Positions 25,113-34,795 of a DNA stretch of 38,405 bases are shown here, in pieces (within the stretch, counting starts at the first letter, position 1; each line of letters opens with the position of its first letter). Origin of the DNA: Planctomycetes bacterium GWC2_45_44 (GTDB taxonomy: Bacteria > Planctomycetota > Phycisphaerae > Sedimentisphaerales > UBA12454); the NCBI GenBank assembly GCA_001824555.1, contig MHXU01000102.1, forward strand, positions 13,065-51,469, given 5' to 3'. The notes below the pieces were generated by a model. The model worked only from the letters and a program-made list of their open reading frames with translations. It ran no database searches and was not told the origin of the DNA. Position numbers and translations under genes: made by a program.

Positions 25113-25141
25113 AGTCTAACGGCAACGCCGCTGTGCGTCAA
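25113..25141 (-). promoter_or_regulatory. Promoter of the HAD phosphatase gene
   Basis: TTGACG (25136-25141) and TAGACT (25113-25118) are 17 bases apart on the minus strand, about 28 bases before the ATG at 25084. The location also rules out translation starting at 25207. Confidence 0.55.
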
Positions 25142-25195
25142 CGGCAGATTACAAGACACCTTAAGTCCAAATAATACCCCAAATCCATTAAAAAC

Positions 25196-25224
25196 TTGCC
25201 AAAACATTGCTGATATGGTAGAAT
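25196..25224 (+). promoter_or_regulatory. Promoter of the FHA-domain gene
   Basis: TTGCCA (25196-25201) and TAGAAT (25219-25224), each 5 of 6 to consensus, are 17 bases apart and lie 52 bases before the FHA start codon. Confidence 0.65.
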
Positions 25225-25276
25225 TAACAGCGTAATAGGTTTTTACAAAAACGATTACAGCCTGAAAGGAAGCGAA

Positions 25277-25678
25277 ATGAATGTTTCGCTGATATTGCTG
25301 AAGAAAGACGGCAACAAACAGGTCTTTCCTGTTCGCAACAAGGCTACGATACTTGGTCGGCGGCCTGACTGTGAATTGTACATCCCGCTGCAGGTAGTCT
25401 CACGCAGGCATTGCCAGTTGAGCCAGGAAGATAAATCCCTAAAAGTCCGCGACCTGCGCTCGAGCAACGGCACATTTCTCAACGGCCAGAAAATCCTTGA
25501 TGAAACGGAAGTCAAGCCGGGCGACCGTCTGCAAATCGGCCCACTGACCTTCGCGATTCAAATCGACGGCCAACCCGACGATGTATCATCGCCAGACAAC
25601 GATCTGGCTGCTCCAAGCCCGGACATATCCAACGCAAACGGCGATGTGATGAATCGCAGCGGAACATTTATCGGATAA
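25277..25678 (+). CDS. Small FHA-domain protein
   Basis: FHA domains bind phosphothreonine peptides. The 133-residue protein is a single FHA domain (about residues 4-95). Its hallmark residues are Gly27-Arg28-Arg29, Ser42-Arg43-xx-His45 and Asn64-Gly65 in RSSNGTFLNG. It ends in a flexible acidic tail of about 38 residues that finishes NRSGTFIG. The single Thr in that end could be a phosphorylation site recognised by the domain itself or by a partner, but this is only an idea. AAGGAAG precedes the ATG. It has its own promoter and stands alone, so no kinase partner is evident here. Confidence 0.9.
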   Translation: MNVSLILLKKDGNKQVFPVRNKATILGRRPDCELYIPLQVVSRRHCQLSQEDKSLKVRDLRSSNGTFLNGQKILDETEVKPGDRLQIGPLTFAIQIDGQPDDVSSPDNDLAAPSPDISNANGDVMNRSGTFIG

Positions 25679-25681
25679 GTA

Positions 25682-25740
25682 AAGGAAACAAGGAGGCAAA
25701 GAGATAAAGAAGTAAGGAAAAGGTTTTGACTTGTTTCCTT
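25682..25740. terminator. Inverted repeat between convergent FHA and ABC-F genes (likely bidirectional terminator region)
   Basis: AAGGAAACAAG (25682-25692) pairs exactly with CTTGTTTCCTT (25730-25740). The sequence around each arm is built of related AAGGARGYAAAGA phrases, a dispersed repeat type. It lies directly after the FHA stop and before the ABC-F stop. There is no classic T-run, so terminator function is inferred from position. Confidence 0.45.
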
Positions 25741-25770
25741 GCCTCTTTACTTCCCTGCTTCCTTACATCT

Positions 25771-27657
25771 TTATTCTATGTCCATCAGTTCTTCCCACCG
25801 TTTGTAAGTGGCGGCAAGTTCGATGCTGGATTTTTCCAAATCGCTTTTTGCTTTAGCGATAATCACGCCATCCTGCTTATAGTATAATGGCTCTAACATT
25901 TTCTCGTGCAGTTCGGCAATCTGTTTTTCGAGTTTTTCCACAATGCCTGGCAGCTTTTGCATCTCCAGATTTTGCGAATAAGTTAGTTTGGCAGGTTTGG
26001 GGCGTTTTGCACGCTCCGGCTTGTCTTTGACGGCAGCCTCCTTTTCCGCATCTTCATTTTTCTTTCGCTGAATAATCCAGTCGTCATATCCGCCGGCATA
26101 TTCCTTAACCACGCCGCTGCCTTCGAGAACAAGAGTGCTGGTTACGACATTATTGATAAATTCCCTGTCATGGCTGACAATCAATACCGTACCGGTATAT
26201 TGAATCAGCATTTCCTCAAGCAGCTCCAGCGTTTCAACGTCAAGGTCGTTTGTCGGCTCGTCAAGCACAAGCAGATTCGACGGCTGCGTAAAAATCCTGG
26301 CGATTTGCAGACGATTGCGCTCGCCGCCTGAAAGATTAAATGCCGGCGACGTTGACTTGCTCGGCGTGAACATAAAATCCATCAGGTAAGCGACTATTTG
26401 TTTTCTTCTGCCGTTGATTACAATCGTGTCGTATCCGTGTCCGATATTCTCGGCCAGACTTTTGTCAAGTTCCAACTGCCCGCCAAGCTGGTCGAAATAT
26501 GCGCATTCGACGTTTGTGCCGAGTTTTACGCTGCCCGTCGTCGGAGCGATTTCGCCGAGCAGCAGCTTTAGCAGCGTTGTTTTGCCCATTCCGTTGGGGC
26601 CGATAATGCCGACTCTGTCGCCCCTCATAACAGAAGTGTTCAGGCCGCTGATAATAGCCTGCTCATTTTTGTCGTAAGAAAATCCGGCGTTTATCGCCTT
26701 GACCACAAGCTCGCCGGAACGCACGGCCTTGTTGATTTCAATTCTCGCGACGCCTTCTAAATTTTTCCGCTGGCTTCGCTGCAGCCTCATTTTTTTTAAC
26801 GCCCTTACTCGTCCCTCGTTGCGAGTTCGGCGAGCCTGAATGCCCTTTCGTATCCAGCGTTCTTCCTCGGCAAGTTTTTTATCAAAATGCTCCCACTGAA
26901 TCTGCTCGGCGGCAAGAAGCTGTTCCTTTCTCTTGAGATATTCATCATAAGAACAATCCCAGCTTGAAAGTCTGCCGCGGTCTATTTCGAGAATTCGAGT
27001 AGCGAGTTTTTTTAAAAATTTTCTGTCGTGCGTTACAAACAGCAGCGTCTTTGAGTACCGCAGCAGAAAATCTTCCATCCAGCTTATCGCGTCCACGTCG
27101 AGATGGTTTGTCGGCTCATCAAGCACTAATATATCCGGCTCGGCAGCAAGAGCCCTTGCCAGCAGTACCCTGCGTTTAAGCCCGGCTGAAAGCTGACTGA
27201 ATTCCGCATCCGCATCGAGCGATACCTGTGAGATGGCAGTTTCGACGACCCGCAGTTTTTTCCACGCATCAGTTCTGTCTAATTCATTATGCAATTTAAG
27301 CATTTTTTCTTCATCAATGCCGTGACCTGTCGCTTTTTCGTGGTCTATACTGTGATATTCGACAAGCAGCCTGCCGGCATCGCCCAGCCCCTCGGCAACG
27401 ACATTAAACACGCTGCCGGTGGTCTGCTGCGGAACGGATTGTTCGAGCATACCGATTCGCAGATTCGGCTGACGGTTAATTTCGCCTGCGACGATTTTCA
27501 GTTCTTCCCGCAGAATGCGCAAAAAGGTTGACTTCCCGCTGCCGTTCCTGCCGAGCAGACAGACTCTTTCGCCGGGGCTGATTTGGAAGTTCATTTCCTC
27601 CAGAAGCAGCGGCCCGCCGAAACCAAAACTGGCATCTTTCATCGCGATAAGCGGCAT
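25771..27657 (-). CDS. uup: ABC-F ATPase, Uup type
   Basis: The 628-residue soluble protein has two ABC domains without membrane segments, the ABC-F arrangement. The first has Walker A LLGRNGSGKST (about 35-45), signature LSAGLKRR and Walker B DILVLDEPTNHLD. The second has Walker A IIGPNGMGKTT (about 350), signature LSGGERNR (about 440) and LLVLDEPTNDLD. A basic, alpha-helical linker with RRTRNEGRVRALKKMR lies between them. The C-terminal coiled coil (from about residue 545, LEMQKLPGIVEKLEKQI) marks the Uup subgroup, which binds nucleic acids and ribosomes and affects tandem-repeat stability. The first signature is LSAG instead of LSGG. Confidence 0.93.
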   Translation of the reverse strand: MPLIAMKDASFGFGGPLLLEEMNFQISPGERVCLLGRNGSGKSTFLRILREELKIVAGEINRQPNLRIGMLEQSVPQQTTGSVFNVVAEGLGDAGRLLVEYHSIDHEKATGHGIDEEKMLKLHNELDRTDAWKKLRVVETAISQVSLDADAEFSQLSAGLKRRVLLARALAAEPDILVLDEPTNHLDVDAISWMEDFLLRYSKTLLFVTHDRKFLKKLATRILEIDRGRLSSWDCSYDEYLKRKEQLLAAEQIQWEHFDKKLAEEERWIRKGIQARRTRNEGRVRALKKMRLQRSQRKNLEGVARIEINKAVRSGELVVKAINAGFSYDKNEQAIISGLNTSVMRGDRVGIIGPNGMGKTTLLKLLLGEIAPTTGSVKLGTNVECAYFDQLGGQLELDKSLAENIGHGYDTIVINGRRKQIVAYLMDFMFTPSKSTSPAFNLSGGERNRLQIARIFTQPSNLLVLDEPTNDLDVETLELLEEMLIQYTGTVLIVSHDREFINNVVTSTLVLEGSGVVKEYAGGYDDWIIQRKKNEDAEKEAAVKDKPERAKRPKPAKLTYSQNLEMQKLPGIVEKLEKQIAELHEKMLEPLYYKQDGVIIAKAKSDLEKSSIELAATYKRWEELMDIE

Positions 27658-27770
27658 ATTATTACAGATTCCAAATTAAATATAAGGCTCGTATAGAAAA
27701 CAGATTAGCGTTGTAATGTCAATCAAAAAACGATACAAGCGACTGTTTTGAGTGCACGTCAAGTTTGTAG

Positions 27771-28049
27771 GTAGATTTTCAGACGGCAAGTGTTATAAAA
27801 CAACTGACCGAAGAAAATAAGCAACTTCGAGAGTACATAATACTTCTGCAAGAAAAGATTGCCCGGCTTGAAAAGAACTCTTCAAATTCTTCCAAACCGC
27901 CATCGTCTGACATCATCAGTTCGCAGTCTGTAAACAACAAAAAGAAGAAGCGAAAAATCGGCGGCCAAATGGGACATCCCAAATATGACAGGGCTCTTTT
28001 TGAAGCTGACGAAATCGACCGAACGGTCATTGCATGGCAATCCTTATGA
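27771..28049 (+). pseudogene. IS66-family transposase (TnpC) N-terminal remnant
   Basis: The plus-strand frame from 27771 to a TGA at 28047-28049 translates as a coiled-coil segment (IKQLTEENKQLREYIILLQ), then EKNSSNSSKPPSSD, KKKKRKIGGQMGHPKYDR and FEADEIDR. These are the ordered hallmarks of the N-terminal region of IS66 TnpC transposases. About 90 codons remain of the usual roughly 500. There is no start codon, the catalytic DDE region is absent, and the frame runs into a dispersed palindrome. It is a dead fragment. IS ends were not found. Confidence 0.85.
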
Positions 28050-28072
28050 TGGCCATACATTATCGTTTCGTA

Positions 28073-28117
28073 GTGGACAGATTGCCTGCCCTGAGCTCCG
28101 TCGAAGGGTCTGTCCAC
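28073..28117. repeat. GTGGACAGA palindromic repeat, copy 2, with internal CTGAGCTCCGTCGAAGGG segment
   Basis: The arms GTGGACAGA (28073-28081) and TCTGTCCAC (28109-28117) match copy 1 at 24154-24174. The middle contains CCTGAGCTCCGTCGAAGGG, itself a phrase seen in dispersed repeats of many genomes. It directly abuts the truncated IS66 fragment. The sequence after it up to about 28260 (CATCGGCGGTCGC, GGCAGGGTTCATTAAACCC, CATCGGCCGCC) shows only further repeat-like fragments. Confidence 0.65.
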
Positions 28118-28265
28118 GCGGTTTATTATTTTAAAATCTCATCGGCGGTCGCTTAGCCCTGCCATCACTATGGCAGGGTTCATTAAACCCCATCGGCCGC
28201 CTGTCGCGGCGTAGTCCGCAGGACGAAGACGGATTGCCGATTCCACAGTTTTCCACTTTTCACTT

Positions 28266-28373
28266 TTAGTTTTTCACTTCCTTATCCTGTCTGAATAATT
28301 TCCAGAGAAACTCCGCTGAATTGTTCACAAATGGAAAATCCTCAAACAACTTTTCATTTTCTTCCTGCTCCAT
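28266..28373 (-). CDS. Possible 35-codon small protein
   Basis: An ATG at 28373 on the minus strand opens a 35-codon frame ending in TAA at 28266-28268. The product is acidic then basic and amphipathic, starting MEQEENEKLFEDFPFVNN and ending LFRQDKEVKN. I recognise no family. In favour: a near-perfect promoter ends 13 bases upstream, so the mRNA would be almost leaderless. Against: there is no Shine-Dalgarno element, it is short, and it sits among repeat fragments. It could be a small regulatory peptide, a gene remnant or chance. Confidence 0.3.
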   Translation of the reverse strand: MEQEENEKLFEDFPFVNNSAEFLWKLFRQDKEVKN

Positions 28374-28386
28374 AGACGACTACATT

Positions 28387-28415
28387 ATTATATGATACTT
28401 ATTGTCGGCAATCAA
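28387..28415 (-). promoter_or_regulatory. Strong sigma70-type promoter in the gene-poor region
   Basis: On the minus strand TTGATT (28410-28415) is separated by exactly 17 bases from a perfect TATAAT (28387-28392). Transcription would start near 28380 and run leftward through the 35-codon frame toward the ABC-F gene, whose ATG is about 720 bases away. Confidence 0.6.
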
Positions 28416-28507
28416 GCAAAAAACTGTCTTCTTCTCAACCCTGCATAAAAAAATCCTGCCCGCTGCGGTGCGCATCGCGGCGAGTTATCCCGTCTAAAAA
28501 AAGTTTT

Positions 28508-28532
28508 GTAGGGTGGGCTTCAGCCCACGCGG
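28508..28532. repeat. GTGGGCT dispersed palindromic repeat, copy 2
   Basis: GTAGGGTGGGCT and AGCCCACGCGG form the palindrome; it is the reverse complement of the copy at 5137-5162 apart from the loop. It is followed by AAAATCTCATCGGC, the same phrase that follows the GTGGACAGA repeat at 28129-28143, showing repeats assembled in modules. Confidence 0.7.
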
Positions 28533-28544
28533 TTAAAATCTCAT

Positions 28545-28640
28545 CGGCCACCTACTGACTACTGAATACTGACTATCTACTTTGTGCCTCTGCGACTTTG
28601 TGCCTCTTTCACTGATAACAGATAACTGATAACTGAATCA
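28545..28640. repeat. Low-complexity dispersed repeats (ACTGACTACTG, CTCTGCGACTTTGTGCCTC, GATAACTGATAACTG)
   Basis: Short tandem phrases follow one another here: CTACTGACTACTGAATACTGACTA, TTTGTGCCTCTGCGACTTTGTGCCTC and GATAACAGATAACTGATAACTG. Related phrases occur at 20449-20580. No reading frame or RNA is evident. Confidence 0.55.
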
Positions 28641-28641
28641 C

Positions 28642-28663
28642 TCTTTTGCCTTTCGGCAAAAGA
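28642..28663. repeat. Perfect 9-bp hairpin with 4-base loop
   Basis: TCTTTTGCC (28642-28650) pairs exactly with GGCAAAAGA (28655-28663) around TTTC. It lies about 270 bases downstream of the galactokinase-like gene (minus strand) and lacks a following T-run. It could be an RNA 3' end or part of the repeat mosaic. Confidence 0.5.
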
Positions 28664-28692
28664 CGAATTATTTAATCCTGAATAAAACTTGC

Positions 28693-28802
28693 AAAAAACA
28701 CATCAAAAACCCATCAAAATCCGTGAAAATCCGCCCAATCCGAGGTTAAAATCGTCAAAAACCGTCAAAAATTTGCAAAAACTTTCAATTTTTTGCAAAA
28801 AA
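28693..28802. other. Helically phased A-tracts: predicted intrinsically bent DNA
   Basis: Runs of four to six A (one AATTTTTT) are centred near 28695, 28707, 28717, 28727, 28749, 28759, 28769, 28779, 28790 and 28799. This is close to one per helical turn over 110 bp, with only one weak position (about 28738). In-phase A-tracts produce strong static curvature. Sites of this type act at promoters, origins and nucleoid-protein binding regions. The block lies downstream of the galactokinase-like gene, outside any coding region. Confidence 0.7.
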
Positions 28803-28912
28803 CTTGCGCCTCTTTAATATCCAGAATCGTTTTTTATGCCTATAAACCGCATTTTCCTAAAAAATATCCCAAAAAAAGGGGTTAAAAATGGCAAAATTTG
28901 CGCAAGTTTTTT
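28797..28912. repeat. 13-bp perfect inverted repeat AAAAAACTTGCGC / GCGCAAGTTTTTT
   Basis: The arms at 28797-28809 and 28900-28912 are exact reverse complements, 90 bases apart. The right arm overlaps an 8-bp palindrome, TTGCGCAA, and runs into a T-rich tract (28906-28930). The CTTGCGC core is shared with the inverted repeat at 32-69. The bases between hold more A-runs and no gene. Confidence 0.6.
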
Positions 28913-28932
28913 TAATTTTTTTTTAAATTTTA

Positions 28933-30174
28933 CTAAATCCCGTTATACACTCTTACGCCATCGACCACTTTGCAGGCGTGGACAGCGTACTTATCTTTAT
29001 ATAAAGGATGGCTAACCGGATATGCTGTATCGACGGCTTGTTTGAGAGCGTTCACCCTGTCTGCCAAAACTATCGCACCGGCAGCTCCCTTGTCGCCGCC
29101 GCCAAGCATACGTTCGCCAAGCACGCCGGGGACAGTGCGAGCAATATCGCACATCGTTTCCAGTTCCGGCCCGGAAATCTGGTATTCATCGCGCAGGCCG
29201 ATGCCGTCGGCGCGGAACACTCGGCCTACAGTTTCAACATCGCCCTGCTTCCACGCGTCGAGCATTTCGTAAAATCTCTGCCGGGCGTGATAGATATACG
29301 TCAATCGGCGGCACAACGCAGGATGGCTCGACTGAAATTGCGTTATTATTTTTTCATACGTCGCAGAATCTTTTATATCAGCAAGATTGGAAATTTTATA
29401 GCCGGCCTTTTGCAGCAGCGATACAAGTTCTTCGCATTCGGCACGTCGGATGCGGTAGGTTGATTTCTCCAGTCCAGGCCGAACCGTGCCGGTGTCGAGG
29501 CTGACAAGACGAAAATCAGCCGCGCCACCGCCCAAAGGAATATAGCTGACCGACCGTGCGGCGGGGTTATAATGCGTGCCGAGGCCTTCTTTGGCAAAGA
29601 GTATCATAATCTGGTCGAGTTTGCCGCAGGGTGAGCCGATGTAGTCGTTTTCGACCATTTGAGCCAAATCGACAATTCGCATCTGGTCGTTGGCGGCAAT
29701 GCCGTTGGCATCGAAAATGGATAAAATGAGATTCAGCGTCAGCGAAGCGGAACGCGACATTCCGCCGCCGGGTATGTTGCCATAAACAATACCATCAATG
29801 CCTTTGGTGATTTTATATCCTTCGCGCCGCAGGACGTATAATACGCCATAAACAAAACGCGCCCAGTTGTGCGCAATCGACGACGATTGCGGAGCGGGGA
29901 TATCGGCCAAATCGAAATCGACAACGCCATCGCCCGGAAAATTTTGGCTGAAAAGCCTTACTCGGCCTTTGTCGTTTGTTCGGTATGCAAGCCAGATGAA
30001 GCGGTCTGTTCCAACTCCGAAAAGCTCCGTTCCGTTGTAATCGCCATGCTCAACGCCGAGGCAAAACCGTGATGAGGTTCGCCGGATTCGTCCGCCGCCT
30101 ATCGGTACGCCGACAGTTTGAGAGGTTTTATGAATTAATTCGACAACTGACTTATCGCAAATATCAACCGACAT
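28933..30174 (-). CDS. Galactokinase-like GHMP kinase
   Basis: The 413-residue protein has the three GHMP motifs in variant form. SSRFCLGVEHGDYNG (35-48) replaces the galactokinase signature GRVNLIGEHTDYN and keeps Arg36, Glu42, His43 and Asp45. GNIPGGGMSRSAS (132-144) is the ATP loop. GSPCGKLDQ (180-188) keeps the catalytic Asp187. RMLGGGDKGAAG (355-366) is motif 3. It should phosphorylate a hexose at C1, using ATP in the cytoplasm, but the changed signature means galactose is not assured. It stands alone, with no gal operon partners nearby. Confidence 0.82.
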   Translation of the reverse strand: MSVDICDKSVVELIHKTSQTVGVPIGGGRIRRTSSRFCLGVEHGDYNGTELFGVGTDRFIWLAYRTNDKGRVRLFSQNFPGDGVVDFDLADIPAPQSSSIAHNWARFVYGVLYVLRREGYKITKGIDGIVYGNIPGGGMSRSASLTLNLILSIFDANGIAANDQMRIVDLAQMVENDYIGSPCGKLDQIMILFAKEGLGTHYNPAARSVSYIPLGGGAADFRLVSLDTGTVRPGLEKSTYRIRRAECEELVSLLQKAGYKISNLADIKDSATYEKIITQFQSSHPALCRRLTYIYHARQRFYEMLDAWKQGDVETVGRVFRADGIGLRDEYQISGPELETMCDIARTVPGVLGERMLGGGDKGAAGAIVLADRVNALKQAVDTAYPVSHPLYKDKYAVHACKVVDGVRVYNGI

Positions 30175-30317
30175 CCGAATTACCTAAAAAAATTATATGC
30201 TGCCGCTACAAATACCGCTTCGGGCATTATACATATTAAACGGAAGCTGAAAACACCTAATTTGGTCGAAAATCAAAGGTCGCCGATACCCATCAACGCC
30301 GATAATCAATGTTTTCC

Positions 30318-30345
30318 TTGCCACAACCGCATTTCGAGATATACT
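30318..30345 (+). promoter_or_regulatory. Promoter of the fmdB-leuS gene run
   Basis: TTGCCA (30318-30323) and TATACT (30340-30345) are 16 bases apart and lie 30 bases before the start codon at 30375. Both hexamers match 5 of 6 consensus bases. Confidence 0.6.
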
Positions 30346-30374
30346 ATCGGGTTTCTAATTATACGGAGTTATTT

Positions 30375-30590
30375 ATGCCGATTTTTGAATATAAATGCGA
30401 AAAATGTGGAAAAATCAGCGAATTTCTGGAAAAAGCCGACTCCAAATCGGAACATACCTGCTCACATTGCGGCGGGAAAAAATTAGCCAAACAATTTTCC
30501 GCCTTCGCGGCTCACGTTAAAAACCCATCCGATGGCGGCAAATGTCATACCTGCCCATCAAGCGGCTCCTGCCCTCATTCCGGACACTAA
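30375..30590 (+). CDS. FmdB-type zinc-ribbon protein
   Basis: The 71-residue protein starts [13 protein letters not shown] and has two CxxC pairs (YKCEKC and CSHC), the zinc-ribbon pattern of the FmdB/CxxC_CXXC_SSSS family. A Ser/Cys/His-rich tail ([15 protein letters not shown]) adds further possible metal ligands. GGAG lies 6 bases before the ATG. Upstream codons in frame are not part of it. leuS starts 4 bases after its stop, so the two are co-transcribed. The cellular role of the family is unclear. Confidence 0.88.
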   Translation: MPIFEYKCEKCGKISEFLEKADSKSEHTCSHCGGKKLAKQFSAFAAHVKNPSDGGKCHTCPSSGSCPHSGH

Positions 30591-30594
30591 AAAA

Positions 30595-33240
<2,646 letters not shown>

Positions 33241-33269
33241 GGGATAGGGTTTAGGAGATAGGGAATAGT

Positions 33270-33836
33270 ATGGCTCTTGAAATTGAAATAAAGCTGAAAG
33301 TTGAAGGTTTTGAGTCTGTAATTGAAAGGCTCAAGGCTTTAGACGCGAAGTTTGACGGCGATTTTGTTCAGGCCGACGACTATTATGACGATGCGCAGGA
33401 TTCGCTCGTGAAATCCGACCGCTGTCTGCGGATAAGAAGGCATAAAAATCACATTGGCCAGGCGATTGAGTTGACTTACAAAGGCGCGCGAGAAAATCAT
33501 CGCTTCAAAACCCGCAGGGAAATCGGCATAAAGATTGAAAAGGCCGAGGAACTCGCCGAGCTTTTTACCCACCTCGGCTATAAGATAAGGCTCACGTTCG
33601 AAAAAAAACGCAGCCTCTGGGATTTTGCGGATTGCAAAGTCGCGCTGGACGAGTTGCCGATGCTCGGAAAGTTCATAGAAATTGAAGGCCCCAGCGATGA
33701 ACAGATAGAAAAAGTTCAAAAGCAGCTCGGACTTGAAAAAAAATCGCATATTCCGCAAAGCTACGCTCATCTGATTGAAGAAGCGATTAAAAAAGCAGGC
33801 ATTAAAAGCAGAACTATTTCATTCGATACAAAATAA
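33270..33836 (+). CDS. CYTH-domain protein (class IV adenylate cyclase / triphosphatase-like)
   Basis: The 188-residue protein opens with the CYTH signature EIEIKLKV (ExExK at 4-8). It also has RCLRIRR, LTYKGARENHRFKTRREI, FEKKRSLWDF and ALDELPMLGKFIEIEGP, all typical tunnel-fold residues that bind triphosphate and metal. Family members are class IV adenylate cyclases (CyaB), thiamine triphosphatases or inorganic triphosphatases; sequence alone cannot decide. The stop codon overlaps the start of the lipid kinase gene by one base (TAATG), indicating coupled translation. Confidence 0.88.
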   Translation: MALEIEIKLKVEGFESVIERLKALDAKFDGDFVQADDYYDDAQDSLVKSDRCLRIRRHKNHIGQAIELTYKGARENHRFKTRREIGIKIEKAEELAELFTHLGYKIRLTFEKKRSLWDFADCKVALDELPMLGKFIEIEGPSDEQIEKVQKQLGLEKKSHIPQSYAHLIEEAIKKAGIKSRTISFDTK

Positions 33837-34777
33837 TGAATCCAGACACCGGCTATATCACGCTGATAATAAATCCCAGAGCGGGCGCAAGGTGCGAAAA
33901 GCAGCTCGCGTGCAGATTTATTGAATACTTAGAAAAGAAAAATTTCAACCTCCAGATTCATTACACTCAACATCAAAATCACGCCAAAGAGATAGCCGCG
34001 GACGCTGCGGTGAAATATGACTGCCAGTTGGTTGTCGTGGCAGGCGGTGACGGCACGATTCGTGAAACTGTCAGCGGTCTGGAAGGCAGCGATAAGCCTC
34101 TTATGCTTTTGCCCTGCGGAACGGAAAATCTGCTGGCAAACGAATTAGGCTACAAATTTAATTTCAAAACCGCGGTAAAAGTTTTTGAAGCCTGGATTTT
34201 GCATCCTTTGGATTTGTGCAAAGCAAACGACAGGTTTTTCACATCGGTCGGCGGCATCGGCTTCGACGGCGACGTTGTAAAGCTCGTTGACGCGCGGCGA
34301 AAAGGCAACATCACGCATCTGCATTATTTTATGCCGATTTTTCAGTCGTTTATGAAATATGATTTTCCGAAATTCACGGTCGAAGCCGACGACGAGGTTA
34401 TTTTTGACGACAGAGGACTGGCGATATTCGGCAGTATTTCGCGATATGCGGTCGGTTTGCCGATTCTGCAAAAGGCCGACTACGGCGACGGACTGCTGGA
34501 TATTTGCATATACAAATGCCATAACAGGCCGGCGCTGCTGTACCATTCTCTTATGACGGTTTTTAAGCGTCATCGCAAAAGCAAAAATGTTATTTACAGG
34601 CAGTGCAAAAAAATTAAAATATATTCCGATGTCAAAATGGAAACTGAACTTGATGGCGACCCCGGCCCTGCGATGCCTTTAGAGATAAGCATAATGCCGC
34701 AGGCTGTTAAGGTTTTAATTCCGCCGGGCAGCAAACCAATAGGAATGAAAAGAAGAATATTTAGAATATTTGAATAA
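33836..34777 (+). CDS. Diacylglycerol/sphingosine-kinase-like lipid kinase (DagK/YegS family)
   Basis: The 313-residue protein has the lipid kinase N-terminus LIINPRAGA, the ATP-site motif VVAGGDGTIRE (GGDGT at 70-74), LPCGTENLLANELG, SVGGIGFDGDVV and ELDGDPG. Family members phosphorylate diacylglycerol or related lipids. The GGDGT motif and second-half aspartates are intact. It overlaps the CYTH gene by one base and precedes kdsA by 18 bases, fitting an envelope-lipid gene run. Confidence 0.9.
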   Translation: MNPDTGYITLIINPRAGARCEKQLACRFIEYLEKKNFNLQIHYTQHQNHAKEIAADAAVKYDCQLVVVAGGDGTIRETVSGLEGSDKPLMLLPCGTENLLANELGYKFNFKTAVKVFEAWILHPLDLCKANDRFFTSVGGIGFDGDVVKLVDARRKGNITHLHYFMPIFQSFMKYDFPKFTVEADDEVIFDDRGLAIFGSISRYAVGLPILQKADYGDGLLDICIYKCHNRPALLYHSLMTVFKRHRKSKNVIYRQCKKIKIYSDVKMETELDGDPGPAMPLEISIMPQAVKVLIPPGSKPIGMKRRIFRIFE

Positions 34778-34795
34778 CCATTCAGGAAATATAAA

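Noticed and set aside
24428-25207. Longer N-terminus for the HAD phosphatase from 25207
   Set aside because: The extra 41 codons are not protein-like, the promoter for the gene lies inside them (25113-25141), and a good ribosome site precedes ATG 25084.
27771-28049. Active IS66 insertion
   Set aside because: Only the N-terminal coiled-coil and linker region remain; start codon, catalytic domain, accessory genes and terminal repeats were not found.
28642-28663. Intrinsic terminator for the galactokinase-like gene
   Set aside because: The stem is perfect, but there is no T-run on the minus strand and the distance from the stop is about 270 bases; listed only as a hairpin.
30532-30594. LeuS start at 30532
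   Set aside because: It would overlap the FmdB-like gene by about 60 bases; the ATG at 30595 gives the normal LeuRS N-terminus.
33241-33269. G-quadruplex in the leuS-CYTH spacer
   Set aside because: There are only three GGG runs and one GG, and the phrase GGATAGGGTTTAGGAG resembles a low-complexity dispersed repeat, so the support is too weak.
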